Assembly: GCA_964432565.1 (NCBI GenBank)
Contig: CAYSOA010000006.1
Coordinates: 1-64,000, forward strand
DNA length: 64,000 nt
DNA from: CAIOHW01 sp964432565
GTDB lineage: Bacteria > Bdellovibrionota > UBA1018
Direction of reading: 5' to 3'
Position 1 is the stretch's first letter. The number at the start of each line of letters is the position of its first letter. Below, in pieces: positions 44,418 through 53,045 of this stretch. Under the pieces are notes generated by a model. It searched no databases, was not told where the DNA came from, and was given only the letters and a program-made list of their open reading frames with translations. Both the position numbers and the translations under genes were made by a program.

Positions 44418-45175
44418 GCCAGGAGATCCACTCGATTTCGATCGTGGGCTCCCGCGGCCGGATGGGGCGGGCACTGAACCACCTCATCGGTGGCGAATTC
44501 AGGGGCAGTGCGCGCACGCACATTCAGCTGCACTCACAATCTCCCGAAGAGGACTGGGCGGACGCGCTGGCAAGTGACGTCTGGGTGGACTTCTCGCTTC
44601 CTGCGGGAATTCATGCCATCCATGCAAAGTTGACCGCGTGCCTGGCAAGCCACCCCGGCTACCGTCTTCCGGCGCTCGTCATCGGCACGACGGGCCACTC
44701 TCGTGATGAAAAAGAACTGATCGATGAACTGGCGGCGCTCACCCTGGTGCTTCAGGCTGCGAACTTCTCTATCGGAATCCTGATACTGAAAAAGGCGCTC
44801 GAGTTCGTTTCGCCCATCCTCTGGAAGTCGTCGTTTCGGCCGGTGCTCGTCGAAACCCATCACATTCACAAGAAGGATTCCCCCAGCGGGACCGCATGGA
44901 CTCTTGCAGAGAGCACAAGCGGCCTTGATCCCGCTCGAATTCACAGCATTCGAGCGGGCGAGGTGATCGGCGACCATCAGATCACGTTTCACGGTCTCGG
45001 GGAGCAGCTGTCTCTCTCCCACCACGCGGCAAGCCGAGAGATCTTTGCCCGCGGCGCACTGGAAGCGGCCATTTGGATCGCAAGAAAAAGAGCGCTTGCA
45101 CCAACCCGCACCGGGGCGATCACCCTGGATCAATTTTTTGAGGAGAAACTCGCATGTCTGACATCTTCGAAGTGA
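44414..45175 (+). CDS. dapB: 4-hydroxy-tetrahydrodipicolinate reductase
   Basis: A 253-residue NAD(P)H-dependent reductase, second step of lysine synthesis. The cofactor loop reads IVGSRGRMGRAL, VDFSLPAG and IGTTGHS follow, and the catalytic region is ETHHIHKKDSPSGTAW with the expected histidine and lysine. It starts in the dapA stop (ATGA) and its own end overlaps dapL by 22 bases. Confidence 0.95.
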   Translation: MSQEIHSISIVGSRGRMGRALNHLIGGEFRGSARTHIQLHSQSPEEDWADALASDVWVDFSLPAGIHAIHAKLTACLASHPGYRLPALVIGTTGHSRDEKELIDELAALTLVLQAANFSIGILILKKALEFVSPILWKSSFRPVLVETHHIHKKDSPSGTAWTLAESTSGLDPARIHSIRAGEVIGDHQITFHGLGEQLSLSHHAASREIFARGALEAAIWIARKRALAPTRTGAITLDQFFEEKLACLTSSK

Positions 45176-46329
45176 CCGAACGCCTGAAGAAGCTTCCCCC
45201 CTACCTCTTCGCCCGCATCGACCAGATCAAGCAGGAGGAGATGGCCAAGGGCAGAAGCCTGACCGCGCTCGGAATCGGGGATCCGGACCTTCCCACCCCC
45301 GAGTTCATCATCCGACGCCTGGAAAAGGCTGCCAGAAACCCAGAGAACCATCAATATCCCTCCTATTGGGGAATGCCGGAATTTCGAAGGGCGGCTTCAC
45401 GTTTCATGGAGCGGCGTTTTGGAGTGAAGGCGAACCCAGACAGCGAGATCCTCTCCCTAATCGGTTCTAAGGAAGGGATCGCCCACATTCCCCTGGCGTT
45501 CGTGAATCCTGGCGAGGCCACCCTCGTCCCGGATCCGGGCTATCCGGTCTATCAGTCCGCCACCCTGATGGCGGACGGCGTCCCGCTTTCCTTTCCGCTT
45601 CTCGAGAAGAACGACTTTCTTCCCGATTTTTCAGATCTCGAACGGCTGGTAAAGCAGGGGCCACGAGTTCGACTGCTTTTTCTCAATTATCCGAACAACC
45701 CGACTGGGGCGACGGCAACGCTTGAGTTCTTTAAGGATCTGGTCGCCTTTGCGAAAAAACACGAGCTTCTCGTGTGTCACGACAACGCATATTCCGAGAT
45801 CTTTTTTGACGACTGCGTCCAACCCAGCTTCCTTGAGGTTCCCGGCGCGAGTGATGTCGGGATCGAGTTCCACAGTCTTTCGAAAACCTTCAATATGACC
45901 GGATGGCGCGTCGGCTTTGCCGTCGGAAACTCGCGAATGATTGAGGCACTCGGACGGGTCAAGACCAATATCGACTCGGGAATCTTCAACGCCTGTCAGG
46001 AGGCGGGCATCGAAGCGCTCGATCACTACGAACCGTTTTGTGCCGAGCTGCGCTCGATCTATCAGGCAAGGCGCGACATTCTTGTTCCCGCTCTTCGCGA
46101 CGCAGGTCTTTCCTGCGCAACCCCGAAGGCCACGTTCTACGTCTGGGCGAAGCTTCCTGAAGGGCGGAAGTCAGAAGACTATGTGATGAACCTGATTCGA
46201 ACGAAGGGCATCGTCAGTACTCCTGGAACAGGTTTTGGCTCTGCCGGTGAAGGCTATGTGCGCTTCACGCTCTGCAGCGATGCCGAGATTTTGAAACAAG
46301 TTGCGAAAAGCCTGCGAGGCTCGGTATAA
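45154..46329 (+). CDS. dapL: LL-diaminopimelate aminotransferase
   Basis: A 391-residue class I aminotransferase that converts tetrahydrodipicolinate straight to LL-diaminopimelate, skipping the succinyl or acetyl steps. The PLP lysine lies in SLSKTFNMTGWRVGF; IGDPDLPTPEF, NYPNNPTGA and the final FTLCSDAEI region agree with the family. Presence in a lysA-dapA-dapB operon makes the dapL route likely. No dapF is seen in the window. Its first 22 bases overlap dapB. Confidence 0.9.
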   Translation: MSDIFEVTERLKKLPPYLFARIDQIKQEEMAKGRSLTALGIGDPDLPTPEFIIRRLEKAARNPENHQYPSYWGMPEFRRAASRFMERRFGVKANPDSEILSLIGSKEGIAHIPLAFVNPGEATLVPDPGYPVYQSATLMADGVPLSFPLLEKNDFLPDFSDLERLVKQGPRVRLLFLNYPNNPTGATATLEFFKDLVAFAKKHELLVCHDNAYSEIFFDDCVQPSFLEVPGASDVGIEFHSLSKTFNMTGWRVGFAVGNSRMIEALGRVKTNIDSGIFNACQEAGIEALDHYEPFCAELRSIYQARRDILVPALRDAGLSCATPKATFYVWAKLPEGRKSEDYVMNLIRTKGIVSTPGTGFGSAGEGYVRFTLCSDAEILKQVAKSLRGSV

Positions 46330-46353
46330 CTCAGCCATATCAAAGGATGATTT

Positions 46354-47127
46354 ATGAACATTTACGTTTGCATCAAGCAGGTTCCGGATACTGAAACCAA
46401 GATCAAGCTCAACGCCGACAGCTCGGGCATCGACACCACCGGCATCAAGTGGATCATGTCGCCTTTTGATGAGTTCGCAGTCGAAGAGGCGCTTCGACTG
46501 CGAGAAAAGAATCCAGGCAGCACGGTCACGGCCGTTTCGGCAGGCCCCGCTCGAGTGGTCGACACCCTGCGCACGGCGCTGGCAATGGGTGCTGACAATG
46601 CCATCCATATCGACTCACCCGAGGGCGCCGACAACTTTCGCGCGGCCAAGGCCATCGCGGAAGCCCTGAAGAAAGAGTCCAAGGTCGACATCGTCTTCAC
46701 CGGTAAGGAAGCCATCGATGATGGCGCCGCTCAGGTCAGCCAGCTCGTCGCCGAGGCGCTTGGCATTCCCTATGTCACCGTGGTGCTGAGCGCTGAGTAT
46801 TCGGCCGAATCGGTCAAGTGCCGCCGCGAGGTCGAAGGTGGGGCCATCGAAGTCATCGCCACTCCCCTGCCGGCTCTGATTGCTGCGCAGAAGGGAATGA
46901 ATGAGCCACGATACGCAAGTCTTCCCAACATCATGAAAGCCAAGAAGAAGGAAGTGAAGGTACTGAAGGAATCCGACCTCGGGATCTCCGACTCGGACCA
47001 GAAGATCCGCTACAAGAACTTCCAACTTCCGCCCCCCAAGCAGGCGGGACGCAAGATCGACGGTGATCCTGCGACTCAGGCCAAGGAACTGGCACGACTC
47101 CTCCACGAAGAAGCAAAGGTGATCTGA
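46354..47127 (+). CDS. etfB: Electron transfer flavoprotein beta subunit
   Basis: A 257-residue ETF beta subunit, which with EtfA accepts electrons from acyl-CoA and related dehydrogenases. Typical parts are IYVCIKQVPDTE, SPFDEFAVEEALRLRE, TGKEAIDDGAAQV and the PLPALIAAQKGMNEPRY region. It lies 24 bases after dapL with AAGGA upstream, so it may share a transcript with the lysine operon. EtfA follows after one base. Confidence 0.96.
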   Translation: MNIYVCIKQVPDTETKIKLNADSSGIDTTGIKWIMSPFDEFAVEEALRLREKNPGSTVTAVSAGPARVVDTLRTALAMGADNAIHIDSPEGADNFRAAKAIAEALKKESKVDIVFTGKEAIDDGAAQVSQLVAEALGIPYVTVVLSAEYSAESVKCRREVEGGAIEVIATPLPALIAAQKGMNEPRYASLPNIMKAKKKEVKVLKESDLGISDSDQKIRYKNFQLPPPKQAGRKIDGDPATQAKELARLLHEEAKVI

Positions 47128-47128
47128 C

Positions 47129-48097
47129 ATGGCAAAAGTACTTGTTGTTGCAGAACAGCGCGATGGCCGGCTGAAGAAAACGACTTTCGAACTGATCGGT
47201 GCGTCGGCCGCGGCTGGAAACGAGACGCACGTGGCCCTGCTTGGAGACGGGATCGAGGGGCTCGCAACCGAACTTGGACACTACGGTGCCACGATGGTGC
47301 ACGTGGCCAATGACCCGGCCCTGAAGTTCTACACTGCCGAGGCCTATGCGCAGGTCCTGGTGGCGCTGGCAAAGTCGCTCAGTCCAGAGATCATCCTCGC
47401 GGCCCACTCACCAACCGGACGCGACCTGATGCCCAAGGTCACCTCCCGACTCGGAGTAGGTCTGGCAAGTGACTGCGTGCAGGCCTCCTTTGATGGGGGA
47501 GGCCTCACCGTTCGTCGGCCCCTGTATGCCGGAAAGGCCACCGCAGAAGTAGAGTTCGTGGGTGCCGGACCAAAAGTCGCGACCATTCGTGCGAATGCCC
47601 TCGGCATTCCCAAGCCCGACACCAGCAAAAGCGCTGCAGTTCAGCCCGTGACCGTTTCGCTGACCAACGTGATGACCGCGGTCAGCGAAGTCGTTCAGGG
47701 GCAAGCTGGCCGTCCCGACGTCACCGAAGCGGCCATCGTCATCTCCGGTGGGCGTTCGTTGAAGAACTCCGAAAACTTCAAGATTCTTGAGGAAACGGCG
47801 GATGTCCTTGGCGCGGCGGTGGGTGCCTCGCGCGCGGCAGTGGATGCAGGATATCGACCCCACCGGGATCAGGTCGGACAGACCGGCAAGGTGGTGTCGC
47901 CCAATCTCTACATCGCTTGCGGGATCAGCGGCGCCATTCAGCATCTTGCAGGAATGCGCTCCTCAAAAGTCATTGTCGCCATCAATACCGATCCCGAAGC
48001 CCCGATCTTCCAGGTCGCGGATTACGGCGTCGTGGGTGACCTTTTTGAAGTGACGCCGCTCTTGAAGGAAGAACTCCGGAAGCTAAAGGAACACTGA
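47129..48097 (+). CDS. etfA: Electron transfer flavoprotein alpha subunit
   Basis: A 322-residue ETF alpha subunit. The C-terminal FAD-binding signature is seen in YRPHRDQVGQTGKVVSPNLYIACGISGAIQHLAGM, abbreviated by its core GQTGKVVSPNLYIACGISG. With the adjacent etfB it should feed the membrane oxidoreductase downstream. A strong terminator follows. Confidence 0.97.
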   Translation: MAKVLVVAEQRDGRLKKTTFELIGASAAAGNETHVALLGDGIEGLATELGHYGATMVHVANDPALKFYTAEAYAQVLVALAKSLSPEIILAAHSPTGRDLMPKVTSRLGVGLASDCVQASFDGGGLTVRRPLYAGKATAEVEFVGAGPKVATIRANALGIPKPDTSKSAAVQPVTVSLTNVMTAVSEVVQGQAGRPDVTEAAIVISGGRSLKNSENFKILEETADVLGAAVGASRAAVDAGYRPHRDQVGQTGKVVSPNLYIACGISGAIQHLAGMRSSKVIVAINTDPEAPIFQVADYGVVGDLFEVTPLLKEELRKLKEH

Positions 48098-48129
48098 TCT
48101 TTTATTGTCAGTAACGCCAAGCGCTCATT

Positions 48130-48167
48130 AAACCCCGACCGGACTTCCTGTCCGGCCGGGGTTTTTT
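48130..48167 (+). terminator. Rho-independent terminator after etfA
   Basis: A 15-base stem with one mismatch (48130-48144 and 48150-48164), a 5-base loop and a run of six T. It separates etfBA from the Fe-S oxidoreductase gene, so the latter needs read-through or its own promoter. Confidence 0.88.
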
Positions 48168-48229
48168 CCATCCGCCAGAAAACCACCGGTTGAGCCGCCT
48201 GCACGAAGCACCTAAACTAAGGGCAACTT

Positions 48230-50206
48230 ATGACCATCCAATCGATTCTGTTTCTTCTGATCGCCGGCATCGCCTTTGGTTACTCGGGCTATCGCTTCAG
48301 CATTCTGTTCAAGCTCCTCAAGGCCCAGAATGGCAAGGCACCGATGCGGTGGAACCAGCTTCCGGTCCGAATCGTCGATTCTCTCATCCATGTCCTTGGC
48401 CAGAAGGCAGTGCTTCGAAAAAAGACCATCGGAGTGATCCACACGACGATTTTTTGGGGATTCCTCATCATCACGGTGGGCACGCTCGAGCAGTTTGCGA
48501 CGACGATCCATCCGTCGCTGACTTTTGAGTTCATTGGCGAAGCACCGTACGCCTTCCTGATCCAGATCCAGGACGTATTCACGTTTGCCATCCTCTTCGC
48601 AGTGGCGGGCGCGTTTTATCGCCGACTGGTCCTTCGTCCTGAGGGGGTGGGCCACTCGAAGGATGCCAATATCGTCCTGCTCTTCACCGGCGCGCTGATG
48701 GTCTCGATTCTGGCGATGAACGGCTTTCACATTCTGGCAGCACAACCCTGGTATTCAGAAGACTTTGTCGTCTCAAGGTACCTCGCTCACTGGCTGTCGG
48801 GGCTGGGGATCTCGTCGGAGCTCAACGCCAGTCTCGCCGGAGCGTTCAAATGGCTTCACATGCTCCTGGTCATGGGGTTTGCCGCCTACATCCCCCACTC
48901 CAAGCACCTGCACATCGTCGCTGCCGGACCCAACACCTTTCTACGGCAGTTGACCCGAGAGAAGGGCATGCGTCCGATCAACTTCGAGGACGAAAGCGTG
49001 GTGCAGTATGGAGCGGCCAAGGTCACTGACCTGAGCTGGAAAGACACCCTCGACCTCTACGCCTGCACCGAATGCGGAAGGTGTCAGGACCTCTGTCCTG
49101 CGTGGAATACGCAAAAGCCCCTGAGTCCGAAGCTCCTCATCACCGATCTCAAGGAGAACCTCTATCGAAACAAGCAGGTGATTCTGGAGGGCAAGGCAGA
49201 CGACGTCAGCCCCGTGATCGACGACCATGTCACCGAGGATGTGATCTGGGCCTGCACCAGCTGCCGTGCCTGCGAAATCGCCTGCCCCGTCTTCATTGAG
49301 CAGACCGATAAGATCTATGACATTCGTCGTAATCTGGTGATGATGGAGTCGCGGATGCCTGATGGGATCCAGAACGTTTTCAAGAACCTGGAGACCAATG
49401 CCACCCCATGGGCCTTCAGCGCCTCCGACCGAGACAAGTGGGCCGAGGATCTCGCGCTTCCATCCATGGCAGACTCACCCGAAGTGGACGTCCTTCTCTG
49501 GGTGGGCTGTGCCGGATCCTTTGACGACCGCAACAAGAAGGTGCTCCGTTCGTTTGTCAGCATCCTGAAGAAGGCCGGCGTACGCTTCGCCATCCTCGGG
49601 AACGAGGAGCAGTGTACGGGCGATCCGGCACGGCGTATCGGCAATGAGTACCTTTATCAGACGCTCGCAAAGGCCAACATTGAGACCCTCAATCGATACA
49701 AGGTGCAAAAGATCGTCACTGCTTGTCCCCATTGCTTCAATACGATCAAAAATGAGTACAAGGACTTTGGGGGAGATTACGAGGTCTTCCACCACTCGCA
49801 GTTCATTGCCAGCCTGATTCGCGAGGGCCGTCTCAAGCCTTCAAAAAGCGTGGACGAAACCATTACGTTTCACGACAGCTGTTACCTCGGTCGCTGGAAT
49901 AACATCTATGAACAGCCTCGCGCGGTTCTCGAAGCCATCCCCTCGGCCAGGCTGGTGGAAATGCGGCAGAACCACGATCAGGCCCTTTGTTGTGGTGCCG
50001 GCGGCGGCAGGATGTTTATGGAAGAAACCATCGGCAAGCGCATCAACATCACCCGCACCGAGCAGGCGCTCGAAACCAGAGCCGGCATCATTGCGGCCTC
50101 GTGCCCTTTCTGCATGACCATGATGACCGACGGAGTGAAGTCCAAGGAGATGCTCGACAAGGTCAAGGTCATGGACATCGCGGAGCTGGTGGATCAGTCT
50201 ACGTGA
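48230..50206 (+). CDS. Membrane Fe-S oxidoreductase, ETF:quinone type (EtfD/EMO-like)
   Basis: A 658-residue protein joining a membrane part (about five helices in the first 240 residues, with histidines that could bind haem), two [4Fe-4S] motifs (CTECGRCQDLCP and CTSCRACEIACP, about 280-360) and two CCG domains (GCAGSFDDR, ACPHCFNT; HDSCYLGRWN, LCCGAGGGRMF, SCPFCMTMM). This layout fits the membrane oxidoreductases that carry electrons from ETF to menaquinone in bacteria lacking classical ETF-QO. The adjacent etfBA supports this. AAGGG lies seven bases before the ATG. Confidence 0.88.
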   Translation: MTIQSILFLLIAGIAFGYSGYRFSILFKLLKAQNGKAPMRWNQLPVRIVDSLIHVLGQKAVLRKKTIGVIHTTIFWGFLIITVGTLEQFATTIHPSLTFEFIGEAPYAFLIQIQDVFTFAILFAVAGAFYRRLVLRPEGVGHSKDANIVLLFTGALMVSILAMNGFHILAAQPWYSEDFVVSRYLAHWLSGLGISSELNASLAGAFKWLHMLLVMGFAAYIPHSKHLHIVAAGPNTFLRQLTREKGMRPINFEDESVVQYGAAKVTDLSWKDTLDLYACTECGRCQDLCPAWNTQKPLSPKLLITDLKENLYRNKQVILEGKADDVSPVIDDHVTEDVIWACTSCRACEIACPVFIEQTDKIYDIRRNLVMMESRMPDGIQNVFKNLETNATPWAFSASDRDKWAEDLALPSMADSPEVDVLLWVGCAGSFDDRNKKVLRSFVSILKKAGVRFAILGNEEQCTGDPARRIGNEYLYQTLAKANIETLNRYKVQKIVTACPHCFNTIKNEYKDFGGDYEVFHHSQFIASLIREGRLKPSKSVDETITFHDSCYLGRWNNIYEQPRAVLEAIPSARLVEMRQNHDQALCCGAGGGRMFMEETIGKRINITRTEQALETRAGIIAASCPFCMTMMTDGVKSKEMLDKVKVMDIAELVDQST

Positions 50207-50350
50207 CCACAGACTGAATTCCTGCCTACTTTTTTGACAGTGGCGCTGAAGATCCGCCCCTGGCTCGAACGGTAAAAGCCCGAAACGTCGAGGTTTTTGT
50301 CGTTCTATTTGAAATGACACACTGGCATGCCGCTTGGATCAGTGGCCGGC

Positions 50351-50878
50351 ATGAGAGCTCGTGTCTTGATCGGAAGTTTTGCCGTGGCCACTGCCGGACT
50401 TTGGGCTTGCTCGCCCATCTCTCCGAGCGTTCACAAAAGCACTCTACGCCCGGAGATCCCATCATCTCCACCCGCTGCTCGAGAATCCGCCGACGACTCC
50501 AAACCCGTACCGATCGAGCCTCGCTGGCTTTCATCCGAACAGGCACTGAACTCGGCCCTCGACGGAAATACAGACTCGCTCGTGGTTCGACTCTCGAGCC
50601 TCTCCCTGGATCGAATCCGAAAGGATGGGGAGATTGAGATCGAGCTTCCGTCGGAACTCTCGGGAGCTCATTTATCGAAAGCGAGAATTTTTTTGAGGGC
50701 TCTCATGGATCCTGAGACGCTTGAAGAAGTCCTGACCCAGGAATCCTGGTCGTTTCACTGGGATGAGAAGAATCCGAGAGTTCTGAAGATTCAATCTTCC
50801 GGCGACCAAACGCGGCCATCCGATCCTGCGCTCCCGGATGCGCTGGTCAGCATTCACATCGTCCTGCAGACTCGCTGA
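50351..50878 (+). CDS. Predicted lipoprotein
   Basis: A 175-residue protein with signal MRARVLIGSFAVATAGLWAC (lipobox LWAC). A Ser/Pro-rich linker follows, then a small domain (DSLVVRLSSLSLDRIRKDGEI; LSKARIFLRALMDPETLEEV). No family is recognised. The start chosen lies just before the signal; eight earlier codons are open. The 144 bases between the oxidoreductase gene and this start hold a TTGACA-like element near 50227 without a clear -10 box. Confidence 0.65.
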   Translation: MRARVLIGSFAVATAGLWACSPISPSVHKSTLRPEIPSSPPAARESADDSKPVPIEPRWLSSEQALNSALDGNTDSLVVRLSSLSLDRIRKDGEIEIELPSELSGAHLSKARIFLRALMDPETLEEVLTQESWSFHWDEKNPRVLKIQSSGDQTRPSDPALPDALVSIHIVLQTR

Positions 50879-50884
50879 CAGGGC

Positions 50885-51103
50885 CTATTTTCGCGGAGTC
50901 TGGTGACCCTGCGGAAGAAAATCCTTGTGGTGGGCGATGAACCGCTTGAGCGCCGTATTGGCCAACTCCGACAACGTCAGCTGAGTATGCTTTTCCATCT
51001 CGCCCAGGACGGCTGCCACGTTTTCTTCCACCTCAAAGGAAACCTTCGCAAGCTTCCCATTCATCTTGTAATCGTCACGCATAGCGAGCCGAAGATATCC
51101 CAA
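50885..51103 (-). CDS. Small ribbon-helix-helix-like protein
   Basis: A 72-residue protein whose core (LAKVSFEVEENVAAVLGEM; LTLSELANTALKRFIAHHK) shows a strand followed by two helices, as in CopG/Arc-type DNA-binding proteins. The start may be the TTG at 51103, with GAGGATGG upstream, or the ATG at 51082. It could be a regulator or antitoxin-like, but no toxin partner is adjacent. It lies just downstream of the vwa gene and may belong to that operon. Confidence 0.6.
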   Translation of the reverse strand: MGYLRLAMRDDYKMNGKLAKVSFEVEENVAAVLGEMEKHTQLTLSELANTALKRFIAHHKDFLPQGHQTPRK

Positions 51104-51141
51104 GCCAAGCCATCCTCAACGAAAATCTGAGCCCCCCCCCG

Positions 51142-52191
51142 CTACTTCCGCCCACGAAGCAGATCCTTCACCATCGAATACATGACCCCTGGCAATACCT
51201 CCTGCTTGGGCACCTCCAGCAGCATGCCCTTGCCCCGACGAGCCATGTCCCGACACAAGGCCTTGCTCGAGCGCTCATCCCCCATCTTCAGGACCGAAAG
51301 TTGATGGAAGCGAGGCGCCAGATAGCCAGGGTCACGACCAGCCGTGTACTTGCCATCCGTCAACAGGACAGCCCCGGGTGGTCTCCCCCGCCCCTGGGAC
51401 TCGATCTGCCGACACATGCTCAGGGCCATCCGAACTCCCGACTCCAGATGGGTGTACCCCTGGGCCGGCACATCCAGAAAACGCTCCACCAGGTCAAAAA
51501 CGCCGAGCCTCTCAAACGGACTCTTGAGGACCCGCGCCTGATTCTCAAAGGCGATGATCCCAATGGGGTCCTCAGGAAACTGGAGCAGGACCACCGAAAG
51601 CGCCACTGCGGTCAGGGCCAGCTTCTCGCCCGTCATCGACAGACTCGTATCGACCGCGAGCACCAGCGGCTGAGGACGTCGCGTCGAATACTCCATCCAG
51701 AGCTCCGACGGGTCGAGCCACTGTTGTCGTACACCGAGCGGACTGGACTCAACGGTTTCCTCGAGATCGAGCTCCGCCGACTCTGCCTCGGCAGGGAGCG
51801 AGTCCCAAGTCGATCGCCGGCGCTCGTTGGGATGAACGACGCTACCGAGCACCTGCCTCGCCTGCTCGAGAATCGCCTGGGCCGAAATCGAACGAAGATG
51901 ATGACCAATCTTCTGCAGACCGGGCTTCGATTTGAACTCGTGGTATCTCGTGGCGACATCCCAGGAGCTGGCACCCGAAAGATCCAACCACTGCTCTTCG
52001 TCCAGATCCAAAGCCGCGCCAAACTGTTCGGGAGGTAGAAACTCCATCCGTGGCTCGGGTTTCGCCGCCTGAAAGATACTCTGATAGCTTCGGCGTGGCG
52101 AGCTTCCCTCACTCGCCTCGGGTGAGCTGGAAGTCAGGCCTTTTTTTTTAAATCCTCGTCCCCCAGCCCGGCGAGCACCTCTTCGACCCAC
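51142..52191 (-). CDS. VWA-domain protein paired with MoxR ATPase
   Basis: A 349-residue protein whose C-terminal 175 residues form a von Willebrand A domain with an intact MIDAS motif (DTSLSMTGEK: Asp181, Ser183, Ser185). The N-terminal half is a linker with acidic and helical parts. VWA proteins paired with MoxR-type ATPases (CbbQ/CbbO, NorQ/NorD, CobS/CobT) serve as activators or metal-insertion chaperones. Here it follows moxR in the kamDE operon. The start is uncertain: GTG 52191 overlaps moxR by 58 bases with weak ribosome-binding signals, and ATG 52047 is another option. It may instead be made as a frameshift fusion to MoxR. Confidence 0.8.
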   Translation of the reverse strand: MGRRGARRAGGRGFKKKGLTSSSPEASEGSSPRRSYQSIFQAAKPEPRMEFLPPEQFGAALDLDEEQWLDLSGASSWDVATRYHEFKSKPGLQKIGHHLRSISAQAILEQARQVLGSVVHPNERRRSTWDSLPAEAESAELDLEETVESSPLGVRQQWLDPSELWMEYSTRRPQPLVLAVDTSLSMTGEKLALTAVALSVVLLQFPEDPIGIIAFENQARVLKSPFERLGVFDLVERFLDVPAQGYTHLESGVRMALSMCRQIESQGRGRPPGAVLLTDGKYTAGRDPGYLAPRFHQLSVLKMGDERSSKALCRDMARRGKGMLLEVPKQEVLPGVMYSMVKDLLRGRK

Positions 52192-53045
52192 GACTCAACC
52201 AGCTTGCGAATTTCGGACTGAATGCTGGACGCCGATTCGGCATCACGCTCAATCTCGATTCGAGTGGGAAGTGCAAGAAGCGCCGCCCACAAAATCGCCT
52301 CGGCAAACGTTCTCCGGCCGCCCTCAAGGACGGCACGTGCAATCTCGGCAATCGCCTGAGCCGCTCGTACCGAGGCTCCGCGCCTTACCTTGGCGTGGCC
52401 GCGAGTCAGGCGAGCGATCCGAACTGCGGCAAGCACCACCCGGTGATCAGCACCAGAGGCCGAGACAATCGAAACTTCGTCCTGCTCCGACTGGTAGTCC
52501 AGCATCACCAGCTCAAAGCGGTCGAGAATCGCCTCGCTGAGATGGGACGTCCCTACGAACTCCTTGGGGTTCTGAGTGGCGATGACGCAGAATCCATCCT
52601 TCGCCTTCACTTCGCCCAACCGGGGTACCACGACCATCCGCTCATCAATGGCAGGCAGCAAGATATTCTGCACGCCTTCAGGAAGCCGGTTCATTTCATT
52701 GATGAACAGCACTCCCCCGGTCTTCATCGCCTCGACCAGCGGCCCAGGAACGAAACTCTTGGCCGAATAGCCGGATTTCAGTACGAGGGGCGGATCGAAC
52801 CAGCCTGATAGCTTCTGCTCGGAATACCGTCCGTCGCCGTCCACACGAAAAACGGCACGCCCCAGTGATCGGGTCACTTCGAGCGCCAATCGCGTTTTTC
52901 CGACGCCGACCGGCCCTTCGAGAAGCAGGTTTCTGCGCGCCAAAACGCAGGCCCGAATCTTTTCAAGCTCCGCTTCGCGGCCGACCAGCTCGCCATCAAA
53001 GCGACCCGCACTCGCGTCGTCAGCCGTGCCCCTGATTTTGCTCAT
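52134..53045 (-). CDS. MoxR-family AAA+ ATPase
   Basis: A 303-residue AAA+ ATPase with Walker A LLEGPVGVGKTRLALE (near 42-57). The Walker B region is GGVLFINEMNRLPEGVQNILL, with Asn where Asp is usual. Sensor 1 is FCVIATQNPKEF, and DRFELVMLDY follows. MoxR ATPases with a VWA partner act as chaperones that activate or rebuild enzyme complexes. It starts in the stop of kamE (ATGA, 4-base overlap), so it is translationally coupled to the lysine 5,6-aminomutase. A helper or reactivase role for that B12 enzyme is inferred. Confidence 0.85.
   Translation of the reverse strand: MSKIRGTADDASAGRFDGELVGREAELEKIRACVLARRNLLLEGPVGVGKTRLALEVTRSLGRAVFRVDGDGRYSEQKLSGWFDPPLVLKSGYSAKSFVPGPLVEAMKTGGVLFINEMNRLPEGVQNILLPAIDERMVVVPRLGEVKAKDGFCVIATQNPKEFVGTSHLSEAILDRFELVMLDYQSEQDEVSIVSASGADHRVVLAAVRIARLTRGHAKVRRGASVRAAQAIAEIARAVLEGGRRTFAEAILWAALLALPTRIEIERDAESASSIQSEIRKLVESWVEEVLAGLGDEDLKKKA
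52140..52146 (-). other. Candidate -1 frameshift slip site (A AAA AAG)
   Basis: On the minus strand the last moxR codons are TTA AAA AAA AAG GCC TGA. A AAA AAG in the zero frame is the same slip heptamer as in E. coli dnaX, here within a run of nine A. A purine-rich GGGGGACGAGG lies just upstream, as SD-like elements do in dnaX. Slipping back one base enters the vwa frame, which is open across the region. Small hairpins are possible downstream (52108-52126; 52097-52117). A homopolymer sequencing error is the main alternative. Confidence 0.5.
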
